Below, piece after piece: positions 9,050 through 17,290 of a stretch of 64,000 bases of DNA. Source of the stretch: Candidatus Solibacter sp. (GTDB taxonomy: Bacteria > Acidobacteriota > Terriglobia > Bryobacterales > Bryobacteraceae). The notes beneath the pieces are model-generated. The model made no database searches. It was not told the DNA's origin and worked only from the letters and a program-made list of their open reading frames with translations. The stretch is taken from contig PNKE01000081.1 in the NCBI GenBank assembly GCA_013822245.1, positions 35,971 to 99,970 on the forward strand, given 5' to 3'. Position numbers and translations under genes: made by a program. Every line of letters begins with the position of its first letter. Position 1 is the first letter of the stretch.

Positions 9050-9087
9050 GCAGGAACAGCGCGCCGGTTTCTGGCACTCGAACGGAA

Positions 9088-9111
9088 AGGGCCGCCTCGG
9101 AAGGCGGCCCT
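9088..9111 (-). terminator. Hairpin downstream of metK
   Basis: A near-perfect AGGGCCGCC/GGCGGCCCT stem with a six-base loop, followed on the minus strand by TTTCC. It lies 45 bases after the metK stop. The T tract is short. Confidence 0.6.
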
Positions 9112-9155
9112 GGGGGAGGATGGAACGATTCGTGGCGGGCGCTTGCGCCTGGTTT

Positions 9156-10310
<1,155 letters not shown>

Positions 10311-10384
10311 TGCGTACCTCCAGGCTCATGGGCCAGTGCTGGCTAATCGTAACCTCACCCTGACGGTTCGTCGTCACGCGGACC

Positions 10385-10400
10385 ATCAAGATGTCATGGT
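10385..10400. promoter_or_regulatory. Imperfect ATCA-N8-TGAT-like dyad upstream of metK
   Basis: ATCAAGATGTCATGGT lies 75 bases upstream of the metK start. It matches the arms of the ahcY-side element except for one base in the right arm (TGGT for TGAT). If the ArsR-methyltransferase controls SAM-cycle genes, this is a plausible second site. One mismatch in so short a word makes it tentative. Confidence 0.3.
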
Positions 10401-10556
10401 GGATCGGCGGCGATATGGAAAGCGTCCAGGCAGGGCGTACCAAGTTTAGTTTATCTTGTGGCGGGGTTGGGGGTCAACGCGGGCGGGCGTGCGCGGGGAG
10501 AATCGGGCGGTGAACTGCGATTAGCGGCTGTTGAATGGACGTCAGCAAGGCAGGCC

Positions 10557-10582
10557 GCCGCCCTGGATGGGGCCAGGGCGGC
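10557..10582 (-). terminator. Strong hairpin downstream of hsp20
   Basis: A perfect 10-bp stem GCCGCCCTGG/CCAGGGCGGC with a six-base loop, 25 bases past the hsp20 stop. There is no T tract, so termination may be partial or the hairpin may protect the 3' end. Confidence 0.5.
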
Positions 10583-10607
10583 GTGCTGAGCCGGCGCGGA
10601 GTGGGAG

Positions 10608-11054
10608 TTACTTGTGAACGCCGACTTTGATGGTGCGGGGTTTGGCGATTTCCTTCTTCGGCATGGTGATGGCGAGGACACCGTTTTCGTAGCCGGCGGC
10701 GACCTTTTCGAGGTCGACCGTTTCGGGCAGGACGAAGGCGCGGTGGAAGGAGCCATAGAAGCGCTCCTGCCGGTGGTAGCCGCCCTTGTTCTCTTCGGTC
10801 GAATAGGCGCGGGAGCCGCTGATGGAGAGGGTCCCGTTTTCGACTTCGATGTTGATGTCCTCGAGTTTCACGCCCGGGACGTCGGCTTTGAGCACCAGTT
10901 CGTTATCGGTTTCGGCGATGTCGACCGCCGGGGTCCAGGGACGCGTCCCTGCCGGTTCGGCAAACAGCCGGTTCATCATGTCCTCGAACGCCGCCGCGGC
11001 GGGGATGTCGGACAGGAAAGGGGAGTTGGTACGACGAGTGGTAAGTAGCATCAT
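10608..11054 (-). CDS. Small heat-shock protein, Hsp20/alpha-crystallin family
   Basis: A 149-residue ATP-independent holdase that binds unfolding proteins. The alpha-crystallin domain spans residues ~45-140, with PAVDIAETDNELVLKADVPGV at its start, GTLSISGSR in the middle, the family motif GVLAITMPK near the end, and an I-x-V-type C-terminal tail (TIKVGV) used for oligomer assembly. The start is ATG at 11054 (a second ATG follows at 11051), behind GGAGGT with suitable spacing; longer in-frame extensions lack support. A near-consensus sigma-70 promoter lies at 11096-11124. Confidence 0.93.
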   Translation of the reverse strand: MMLLTTRRTNSPFLSDIPAAAAFEDMMNRLFAEPAGTRPWTPAVDIAETDNELVLKADVPGVKLEDINIEVENGTLSISGSRAYSTEENKGGYHRQERFYGSFHRAFVLPETVDLEKVAAGYENGVLAITMPKKEIAKPRTIKVGVHK

Positions 11055-11069
11055 TGTGTAACCTCCATA

Positions 11070-11090
11070 AGTGAGTCTAGCACGATCACT
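11070..11090. promoter_or_regulatory. Inverted repeat AGTGA-N11-TCACT in the hsp20 leader
   Basis: The dyad sits just downstream of the -10 element and upstream of the ribosome-binding site. It could be an operator or a 5'-leader hairpin. It does not match the CIRCE consensus. Confidence 0.35.
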
Positions 11091-11095
11091 CTTCA

Positions 11096-11124
11096 ACTAT
11101 ACAATGTGCGCCTACTGGTGTCAA
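11096..11124 (-). promoter_or_regulatory. Sigma-70 promoter of hsp20
   Basis: On the minus strand TTGACA (11119-11124) and TATAGT (11096-11101) are separated by exactly 17 bases, a nearly perfect housekeeping promoter that points at hsp20. Confidence 0.8.
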
Positions 11125-11220
11125 GTCTATCTCGTTAGAACTTACTTCTGGCTCAAAGGAAAACGCGCCGAACCCCTCTTGAGGGCGCGGCGCGTTTGGG
11201 TGCTTGCGGTGAAACTTTGT

Positions 11221-14200
11221 CTACTGGATGGCTATGTTGGACTCGTTGGACCAGATCCAGTTGCCGGGCGTCTGTTCGATGGCGCAGGCCACCAGGACTC
11301 TCGAACCGGACGGGGCGTCCTGCGGGACCACGAATACGATCTCGTAGATGCCGATCAGGTTCTCGGCCAATTTGGCTTCAACCACCTGGGCGGACTTGCC
11401 GGTTTCAAGGCCCACCAGGATGGGCAGAGCGATCTTCTGATCCGGGTCGCCGACGCGGTTGGTGGAGGTGGGCGGTGAAGTCTGGCCCATGCCGATCACG
11501 TACATCCGGACCTCTTCGCCCTTCCTGGCGCGGTTGGTGGAGGTGATAACGCTGCCGTCCGGGCGGACGGCGATGGCCGACTTGCTGGAGCCCTCGAATA
11601 TCTCCTCGAGGATGCCGGGCATAAGTGGCCGGACGGGAATGTTGGCGACGGTGGTGCTGCCGCCGCCATAGGAGGCGATGGCGCTGGCCGCGGAGCCGGC
11701 AAGCTCAAACGGCGCCTGGACCAATGCCCATTCCGTACCGCTGGTGTTGCCGATGGCCATGATGGGAGCCAAGGCGCGGCCGCCGGTCCAGACGAATTCG
11801 ACGGTGAAGCCCATCATGTTGGTTGGCAGCGTTGCCCTGAGCATATTTGCCCAGAATTCGCCGCTGACGGCCGTGGCGATGCCCTGACCACTGATTTTCA
11901 CCAGTGCGCCGGGGGCGATGGCGGCTTCGCCTGTGGAGTAGTTCCGGAACGACGACGCCGTCAACGATGGACCCGGCATGCGGGTGGACAGGCTGAAGGC
12001 GATGGCCGGGAAGTTGGGGATGGTGGCCGTGATCACCAGGGGCCCCGCCGTGGGTCCGGAGGTGACCACGACGGAGGCGGTTCCGTTGGCGGCGGTAAGC
12101 ACCGTGGATCCGCTCATGGTGGCGACGCCGGAGGAAACGGCGAAAGTCACAGCCACGTTGGCCAGGGGTTGGCCCAGGGTGTCGTTGACGCGGACGACGA
12201 GCGCGTTGGGAAACGCCGCGCCGGCGACGATGCCGGACTGGTTGTCGCCGGAGACCTTGAGGAAGCCTCCGATGAGCGAGTCGACGGTGACCTTGAAGAT
12301 GGCCGACTTGCCGCCGACGGTGGCCTTGACGTCGTAGGTTCCGGGATTGGGACCGAGCGTGACCTGCGTGGCGGCCCGGCCAGTGCTGGTGGTCGCCGTC
12401 TGGGAGTTAGTCAGCGTAACGGCGCCGGGGGGTATCACTTCCCAGTTGACAGGCAGGCCGATGAGCGCGTTGCCGAAGCCGTCCGAGACCTCGATGGTGA
12501 GCGGGATGGGTAGAGCCGCGCCGGGCTTGCCCGTCTGGTTGTTGCCGAGGGCAATGACTGGGGTGGCGGGGTCGCCGGGCGTGACGGTGAGGATAAAGTC
12601 GTTGCCGCTGAACAGGCCGTAGCCGCCGCCGACTTCCACGATGAAGGTGGTGACGCCGGCCTTGCCGGTGACGATGAGGTCGCAGGTTGCCTTGCCGTCT
12701 TCCTTGGTGAGGACAGTGTCGCCTTCACAGTAAGCCACCGGACCGGTGGCCGGATTCTGATTTGTGGTTTTCACACTCAGGCCGACATTGGGAATGGGTG
12801 AGTTGACCACCACGCCGGCGCCGCCGATGGCAAAGACGCTGATGCGAACCCCGCCCGGAAGCTTTGTTCCGAGTTTGGCGGTGATGGTGGGATTGGAATA
12901 GGCCGGCGCTTCCAGGACCGCGGCGGGGGCGAGAGGCTGACCGGCGAAGAAGGGAACATAGCCGGTGCCGACGAAGTTGGCCGTGCCGATGCCGGGCACG
13001 GTGGCGGTGATGTTATAGGTGGCGTACGCCGTGCCGAAAACGGGCTCCAGGATGCCGACGTAGCCCATTTGAGCCTGGCCGTTCTCGTCAGTCATCATGG
13101 TGTTGTTGCTGGTGAGAAGGACGCCTGACTGGGCGGACCAGATGACTTCCTTGCCAACCTCGGGGGTCCCATCCGACTTGAGGACCCGAATCACCAGCGG
13201 CTTGGCGAGGCCCCAGCCGACCGGGACCAACTGGCCGTCGCCGCTCACCTTCTTAATGCGCGCCGACTGCGGTTGCTGGCCGCCGCCGCCGCCGGTGATC
13301 TCCACTTTGGAGGTGAGGCTGATCTGCGTCGACCCCGAAGTCGCGATGACGGTGAAATCGCCGGCCGAGGGAGGCGAGATGGCTGTCGTCAGCGCCAGAC
13401 CGTCAAGGTTGGAATAAGCTTCGGTGATGGACAGACCGACACCCAGGGTGGCGGCCTGGAAGCGCACTAGCGTGTTGAAAACCGGGCGCCCTTCCGCGTC
13501 AACCACGCGAACCGCATAGGGTTTCAGCGGCGCGCTTGGCCCGGCGAGTTGGCCGGCGTTATAGGCCTGGATGCCGACAGCGGCGCCGGAACCTGCACGT
13601 TTGCCGAACTGAACGGGGCCGAAGGGAGCCTCGACGGTGAGCGGGTTGAAGCCGGTATCGAGGTTGAGCCGGGTCAACTGGTTGCCGAGCGTGACGTAAT
13701 AGAGTTTCCTGGCGTTGGGAAATTCGTCGCTGACCTTCGCCCCTGTTGCCCCGACAAGTTTGCCGACCCAGGCGAAGTTGGTTTCGGCGACCTGGACGGC
13801 GGGGTAGTTGATTGTGTAGTACCGGCCTTCGGCGCCGAAATAGGCCATCACCTGCGAGTTAGGCTGGAAGTGGAAACTGGTTGGCTTGGCGATGTTGCCG
13901 TCGATAAGCACGGGGACCGAGTTCAGAACGCCGATCGAACCGGGCTCGCTCGATTCGCTACTGCCCGCGATGCTGCGGTCAAAAATGAGGATCGAGCTAT
14001 TGGAAATGAAGTTCGCGGCGAACGCGTAGCGGCCATCCGGCGAGAAATGGAGCTTTCCTGGAGAGCCGAAGAATCGCGACCGGGCGATGCGCTGAAACGG
14101 AGGCGACGGAGAAAACTCGTAGAGGTTGTACAGACCGGTGGCATAGATTTCGCCGGTTGGAGCGACGCTGATCGCGTTCATTGCGCCGAACATCTCCTCC

Positions 14201-14763
14201 TGCCTGGCGACCGCGCCGGTATGCAGTTCGATGACGGTGATGCGTTCGCCGCCGATGCTGAGGACGAATGCATAGCGGCTGTCCTGGGTGATCGCCATAT
14301 CCACCGGCGTTCCGCTGCCGAAGTTGAGAAGTGCGATCTTGCCGAAGCCGGGGATGACCTCGGTGAGGAGGTCGATGAGGAAGAGTTTTCCAGGGTTTGC
14401 CCCGCCGAAGACGACGAGTTGGCGGCCATCCGGGGATACCTGGCCGTGCGATGCGCCGAGGCCGTCCAGTTGGATTGTACGGGGAACGCCGGAGACCTGG
14501 CCGTTGACGATGTTGACGATCGTGACGGGTTGAGAGGCGCTCGACGAAAGGAAGATGGCCTTGGCCCCGTCCGGGCTGACCAGGACCTGATGGGTGCTGG
14601 CCGGAACGGGCAGAGTTCCGCCAGGCGCCAGCGCGTCCGAGAAGACGCGAGCGGCGCCGCTCTGCTGGTTGGGCGGAAGAACAAAGACATTGCCCGCCAT
14701 GACGGGCAGGGCAAAGTTCGCGAAGAAAGCAAGGAGTATGGGCAGAACCCCACGATGATGCAT
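11221..14763 (-). CDS. Secreted beta-propeller / Ig-like repeat protein with a TIGR03437 C-terminal domain
   Basis: A 1180-residue exported protein. The signal peptide is MHHRGVLPILLAFFANF...VMA. Residues ~25-350 hold propeller-like repeats (SPDGAKAIFL, SPDGRQLVVFG, SPDGRYAFAANF). Residues ~430-985 hold several Big_1/invasin-like Ig domains (AEGRPVFNTLVRFQAA, SDGTPEVGKEVIWSA, SDGFGNALIGLPVNWEV, NDTLGQPLANVAVTFAV). The last ~200 residues match the Solibacter C-terminal domain TIGR03437: an AAIAPGALVKISG opening, an ALVQAPFEL segment, a GEEVRMYVIGMG segment and a final LVACAI segment. The function is unknown; surface adhesion is a reasonable guess for Ig-repeat proteins. The start at 14763 has GAGGTGAAC upstream and begins at the signal peptide. 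Confidence 0.85.
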   Translation of the reverse strand: MHHRGVLPILLAFFANFALPVMAGNVFVLPPNQQSGAARVFSDALAPGGTLPVPASTHQVLVSPDGAKAIFLSSSASQPVTIVNIVNGQVSGVPRTIQLDGLGASHGQVSPDGRQLVVFGGANPGKLFLIDLLTEVIPGFGKIALLNFGSGTPVDMAITQDSRYAFVLSIGGERITVIELHTGAVARQEEMFGAMNAISVAPTGEIYATGLYNLYEFSPSPPFQRIARSRFFGSPGKLHFSPDGRYAFAANFISNSSILIFDRSIAGSSESSEPGSIGVLNSVPVLIDGNIAKPTSFHFQPNSQVMAYFGAEGRYYTINYPAVQVAETNFAWVGKLVGATGAKVSDEFPNARKLYYVTLGNQLTRLNLDTGFNPLTVEAPFGPVQFGKRAGSGAAVGIQAYNAGQLAGPSAPLKPYAVRVVDAEGRPVFNTLVRFQAATLGVGLSITEAYSNLDGLALTTAISPPSAGDFTVIATSGSTQISLTSKVEITGGGGGQQPQSARIKKVSGDGQLVPVGWGLAKPLVIRVLKSDGTPEVGKEVIWSAQSGVLLTSNNTMMTDENGQAQMGYVGILEPVFGTAYATYNITATVPGIGTANFVGTGYVPFFAGQPLAPAAVLEAPAYSNPTITAKLGTKLPGGVRISVFAIGGAGVVVNSPIPNVGLSVKTTNQNPATGPVAYCEGDTVLTKEDGKATCDLIVTGKAGVTTFIVEVGGGYGLFSGNDFILTVTPGDPATPVIALGNNQTGKPGAALPIPLTIEVSDGFGNALIGLPVNWEVIPPGAVTLTNSQTATTSTGRAATQVTLGPNPGTYDVKATVGGKSAIFKVTVDSLIGGFLKVSGDNQSGIVAGAAFPNALVVRVNDTLGQPLANVAVTFAVSSGVATMSGSTVLTAANGTASVVVTSGPTAGPLVITATIPNFPAIAFSLSTRMPGPSLTASSFRNYSTGEAAIAPGALVKISGQGIATAVSGEFWANMLRATLPTNMMGFTVEFVWTGGRALAPIMAIGNTSGTEWALVQAPFELAGSAASAIASYGGGSTTVANIPVRPLMPGILEEIFEGSSKSAIAVRPDGSVITSTNRARKGEEVRMYVIGMGQTSPPTSTNRVGDPDQKIALPILVGLETGKSAQVVEAKLAENLIGIYEIVFVVPQDAPSGSRVLVACAIEQTPGNWIWSNESNIAIQ

Positions 14764-14857
14764 GTTCACCTCAATTGACAATTGTGGCAGGGCAGGTGGG
14801 AACGCGGCGGGAACCACTGTCAGCTTAACACAAGGGGGAGGGCCTACACAACAGAAA

Positions 14858-14887
14858 AACGGAGCGGGCCGAGGCCCGCTCCGTTTC
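14858..14887 (-). terminator. Terminator after the 613-residue exported protein gene
   Basis: A perfect AAACGGAGCGGGCC/GGCCCGCTCCGTTT stem. The minus-strand 3' side continues into TTTTT before CTG. It lies 27 bases after the stop at 14914. Confidence 0.85.
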
Positions 14888-14913
14888 GTTTGCCTTGCAA
14901 GAAGGCGGTTTGA

Positions 14914-16755
14914 CTACTGGTTGAGCGATTCGCTCTTCACGCCGGTCCGGGTGACCGGCGGGGTCAGCGTGATCACGTTGACACCGCTGACCGTTGCCCA
15001 GCTGCCGGACCAGGTGCCGAGCGGCTGGTCGAGGATCAGAGCCACGTAGCCCTGCGCCCATTCCTTCACGCCAGGGTCGCTGATGAAGGCGTAGCCGTGG
15101 GCGTACTGGAAGTTGCAGCGGGCGATGACGTAGCCGATGAAGCCGGCGGCCGACTTAACGGTGCCAGCCGTGCCGCCGACGATGCCGCCGCCATTGGACA
15201 GGGTCCAGGAGACGGTCTTGCCGGGGGCGACAACGGCGGTGGTGTCCATCGCCGGAGCGTTGAGCCCGTAGTAGTACAGGCTGCAAATGCCCTGCTGGTC
15301 GGGGGTGCCGTAGGGATCGTCGGTGGTGTTGGCGATCGCGAAGCCCGTGTCAAAGCCAGCAGCGTTCGCCGCGTACGGGAACAGGATGTTGGTCTGGCAG
15401 GGGTTGATCGTGAACGTCACAGCCGAGGTCGGATCGTTCTTAAAGCGCGGCACGCCAGCGGTCGTGGATGTCGCCTGAACGCCGACGGTCGAAACCGGCC
15501 CGTAGTTGCCGGTCACGGTGGCCGGGTTGTTCGGATCGGTCAGGCCGGGCAGCGGGTTGGACGAGTAGGTCACGGAGACGGTGAAGGTCAGCCTGCTGAT
15601 CGCGCCAGGATTTGACGAGACCACTTCCCAGACCGCCATACCGGAGCCGATCGCGTTGGCCGAGGCCACCACGGTGGTGGTACCGGCGGTAACGCCGACG
15701 TAGCTGACGGTCCCGAGGTAGCCATTGGTGTCGTGGGTGGACACGATGTTGGCGATGTCGCCGTCACTGTTGGAGGCTCCGTTGCTCACATCCAACCTCA
15801 CATTGGCCGGGATGTTGGAGAAGCGGGCAATCAGGCGCGTACCCTGCGTTGCATGGCCGGCGCCGACGTGGATGTTATTGTTCGACCACATCGATTCGGT
15901 GTTGTAGATCACGCCGGGCACCCACTGCATGTTGGGCGGCGTGGCGTTGTTGGGGTTATTGTTCCTGAAAGCGGTACCGAAATTCTCGGAGAAGTTCAGG
16001 CTCCAGGAATAGGTGTTGGGTTCGCACTGGTTGTAGTTGCCGCCGCCAGCGGTGAACGTCATGCCCTTCACGATGTAGCCAACGTTCAGGAAGTTGTTGT
16101 TCAGCGGCAGGGCGCCGGTGCCCGAGATGGTGATGTACATGATCACGCTGGAGGGAACCAGTGTGTTCTGGATGAAGGCCTGGGAAGCGTTGGCGCGAAC
16201 GTTCGTGATGCGAAGAACGCGGTTGCCGCTGGTGCCAGGAGGATCCACGGGGACGCCAAGCCAGACAACCGAGTTATCGGTGGACCGGAGGGCCTGGAAC
16301 ACGTTGGTCTTGTCCGTGGAGCCGCCGATGTAGCTGCCGGTGCCGATGTTGTTCACAGCGTTACGGGTGCAGTTGCCGGGCGCCGGGCAGAGCGTCTGAA
16401 CACGGTTGGTGTCCGACGGGGTGCCACTGATGGCGTTCGGCTCATCGATGAGCAGCATGGCCTCGGAGGCGCCGGTCACCGGGGAGGTGAACAGACGCGA
16501 CGTCAGCGTGGTGTTGGCGCTCAGGTAGATCTGGATGTTAACGGTCGGGATCGCGACGCCGACCGCGGTGGGCTGGCCGCCCGTGCAGGTGATGACCACC
16601 TGGCCAACTTCTTCAGCCAAGCCTTCGGCGCGCAGCAGCGGCGGGGTGCCGGCAGTTGCGGTGCACGAAAGCGGATTAATCGTCTGCGCGCTGGCAAGCC
16701 CGGCGGTGAAGGCCAGGACAACCAGGAGCAGCGTCATTTTACGAAAATCAAGCAT
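14914..16755 (-). CDS. Large exported protein of unknown function
   Basis: A 613-residue protein with the signal peptide MLDFRKMTLLLVVLAFTAG...ASA. The mature part is rich in Thr, Asn, Gly and Val, with alternating beta-type hydrophobicity (VNIQIYLSANTTLTSR, SVIMYITISGTG, ISRLTFTVSVTYSSN), and has scattered cysteines that may pair after export. The C-terminal ~170 residues (GFDTGFAIANTTDDP, TVSWTLSNGG, CNFQYAHGYAFISDPG) read as another beta domain. I do not recognise a family. The ATG at 16755 follows AAGGAGAAGGAA, one of the strongest ribosome-binding sites in the window, so high expression is likely. It lies behind a 535-base leader region that may form structured RNA. Confidence 0.8.
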   Translation of the reverse strand: MLDFRKMTLLLVVLAFTAGLASAQTINPLSCTATAGTPPLLRAEGLAEEVGQVVITCTGGQPTAVGVAIPTVNIQIYLSANTTLTSRLFTSPVTGASEAMLLIDEPNAISGTPSDTNRVQTLCPAPGNCTRNAVNNIGTGSYIGGSTDKTNVFQALRSTDNSVVWLGVPVDPPGTSGNRVLRITNVRANASQAFIQNTLVPSSVIMYITISGTGALPLNNNFLNVGYIVKGMTFTAGGGNYNQCEPNTYSWSLNFSENFGTAFRNNNPNNATPPNMQWVPGVIYNTESMWSNNNIHVGAGHATQGTRLIARFSNIPANVRLDVSNGASNSDGDIANIVSTHDTNGYLGTVSYVGVTAGTTTVVASANAIGSGMAVWEVVSSNPGAISRLTFTVSVTYSSNPLPGLTDPNNPATVTGNYGPVSTVGVQATSTTAGVPRFKNDPTSAVTFTINPCQTNILFPYAANAAGFDTGFAIANTTDDPYGTPDQQGICSLYYYGLNAPAMDTTAVVAPGKTVSWTLSNGGGIVGGTAGTVKSAAGFIGYVIARCNFQYAHGYAFISDPGVKEWAQGYVALILDQPLGTWSGSWATVSGVNVITLTPPVTRTGVKSESLNQ

Positions 16756-17290
16756 TTCCTTCTCCTTGTGAAGATGCGGATTCGAATTGATGAAGGGACT
16801 CGTGAACCTGAGCCTCAAGCAGAAGTGAGTGCGGAATCGCGGATGCGGCCGCAAGGCGGGTCTGGCAGGGCGAGAGTGCCTTGCGTCTTCCCGGCTGGTG
16901 GCTCTGGATGCTCCGGATTCTCATTTCGATCTTTTGAGTTCGATCTCTATCTTCTCTGCGCCCGCGGGATTTGCGCCAGCCTGAAGGCCGTACCAGCCGG
17001 ACTCATTCAGGACATTCTTATCACTATCGCCACCCCTCCGTCAAGCATTGTTTGCTTTCCGGTTGCTGGTCGCGAGGCGGGCACTAAACCCCTACTCTGC
17101 GTATTTAACCATGCGGCCCTTCTCGGAGTCAAGGATTCGCGTGTCCGTTTCCACGCCCGATCCCTGTCGGCCTGCCGCGCACATCGGCTACGGGCAAGCC
17201 CCGGAGCTATGGCGCAGCAGCCGCGCCTACCGGCTCCTACTTATTAATATCGGCATGCCGGTGGCGGTTCTGTAGCCGAAAAGTGGGCGT
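16756..17290 (-). other. Long non-coding stretch between gspD and the 613-residue exported protein gene
   Basis: No convincing gene lies in these 535 bases; the one short plus-strand frame (17048-17275) lacks a ribosome-binding site and gene-like composition. On the minus strand the region precedes a strongly translated gene. It holds a closed structure at 17185-17278 and a smaller nested hairpin around 17133-17160 (GCGTG/CACGC inside GGAT/ATCC). It may be a 5' leader, or contain the promoter and 3' end of the secretion operon. Confidence 0.5.
17185..17278 (-). ncRNA. Candidate structured RNA element (unassigned)
   Basis: Seven-base arms CGGCTAC and GTAGCCG close a 94-base region. Inside it GGAGC pairs with GCTCC around a nested GGCGC/GCGCC hairpin, and there is a CGGCATGCCG palindrome. 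The minus strand is favoured because the element lies 12 bases after the gspD stop and upstream of the exported-protein gene. Some words recall the tail of c-di-GMP-I riboswitches, but the core consensus is missing, so no family is assigned. Confidence 0.3.

Noticed and set aside
10311..10450. SAM riboswitch upstream of metK
   Set aside because: None of the SAM-I, SAM-II or SAM-IV core words I can recall are present; only a dyad and a strong Shine-Dalgarno sequence are visible.
11070..11094. CIRCE element before hsp20
   Set aside because: The dyad is AGTGA-N11-TCACT; it lacks the TTAGCACTC-N9-GAGTGCTAA arms.
17048..17275. Small plus-strand gene of 75 codons in the gap after gspD
   Set aside because: No ribosome-binding site, no recognisable features, and its 3' part lies inside the structured element.
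17185..17278. c-di-GMP-I (GEMM) riboswitch
   Set aside because: A few words resemble its 3' part, but the conserved core with the GACGCAAAGC-type segment is absent. Kept only as an unassigned structured element.
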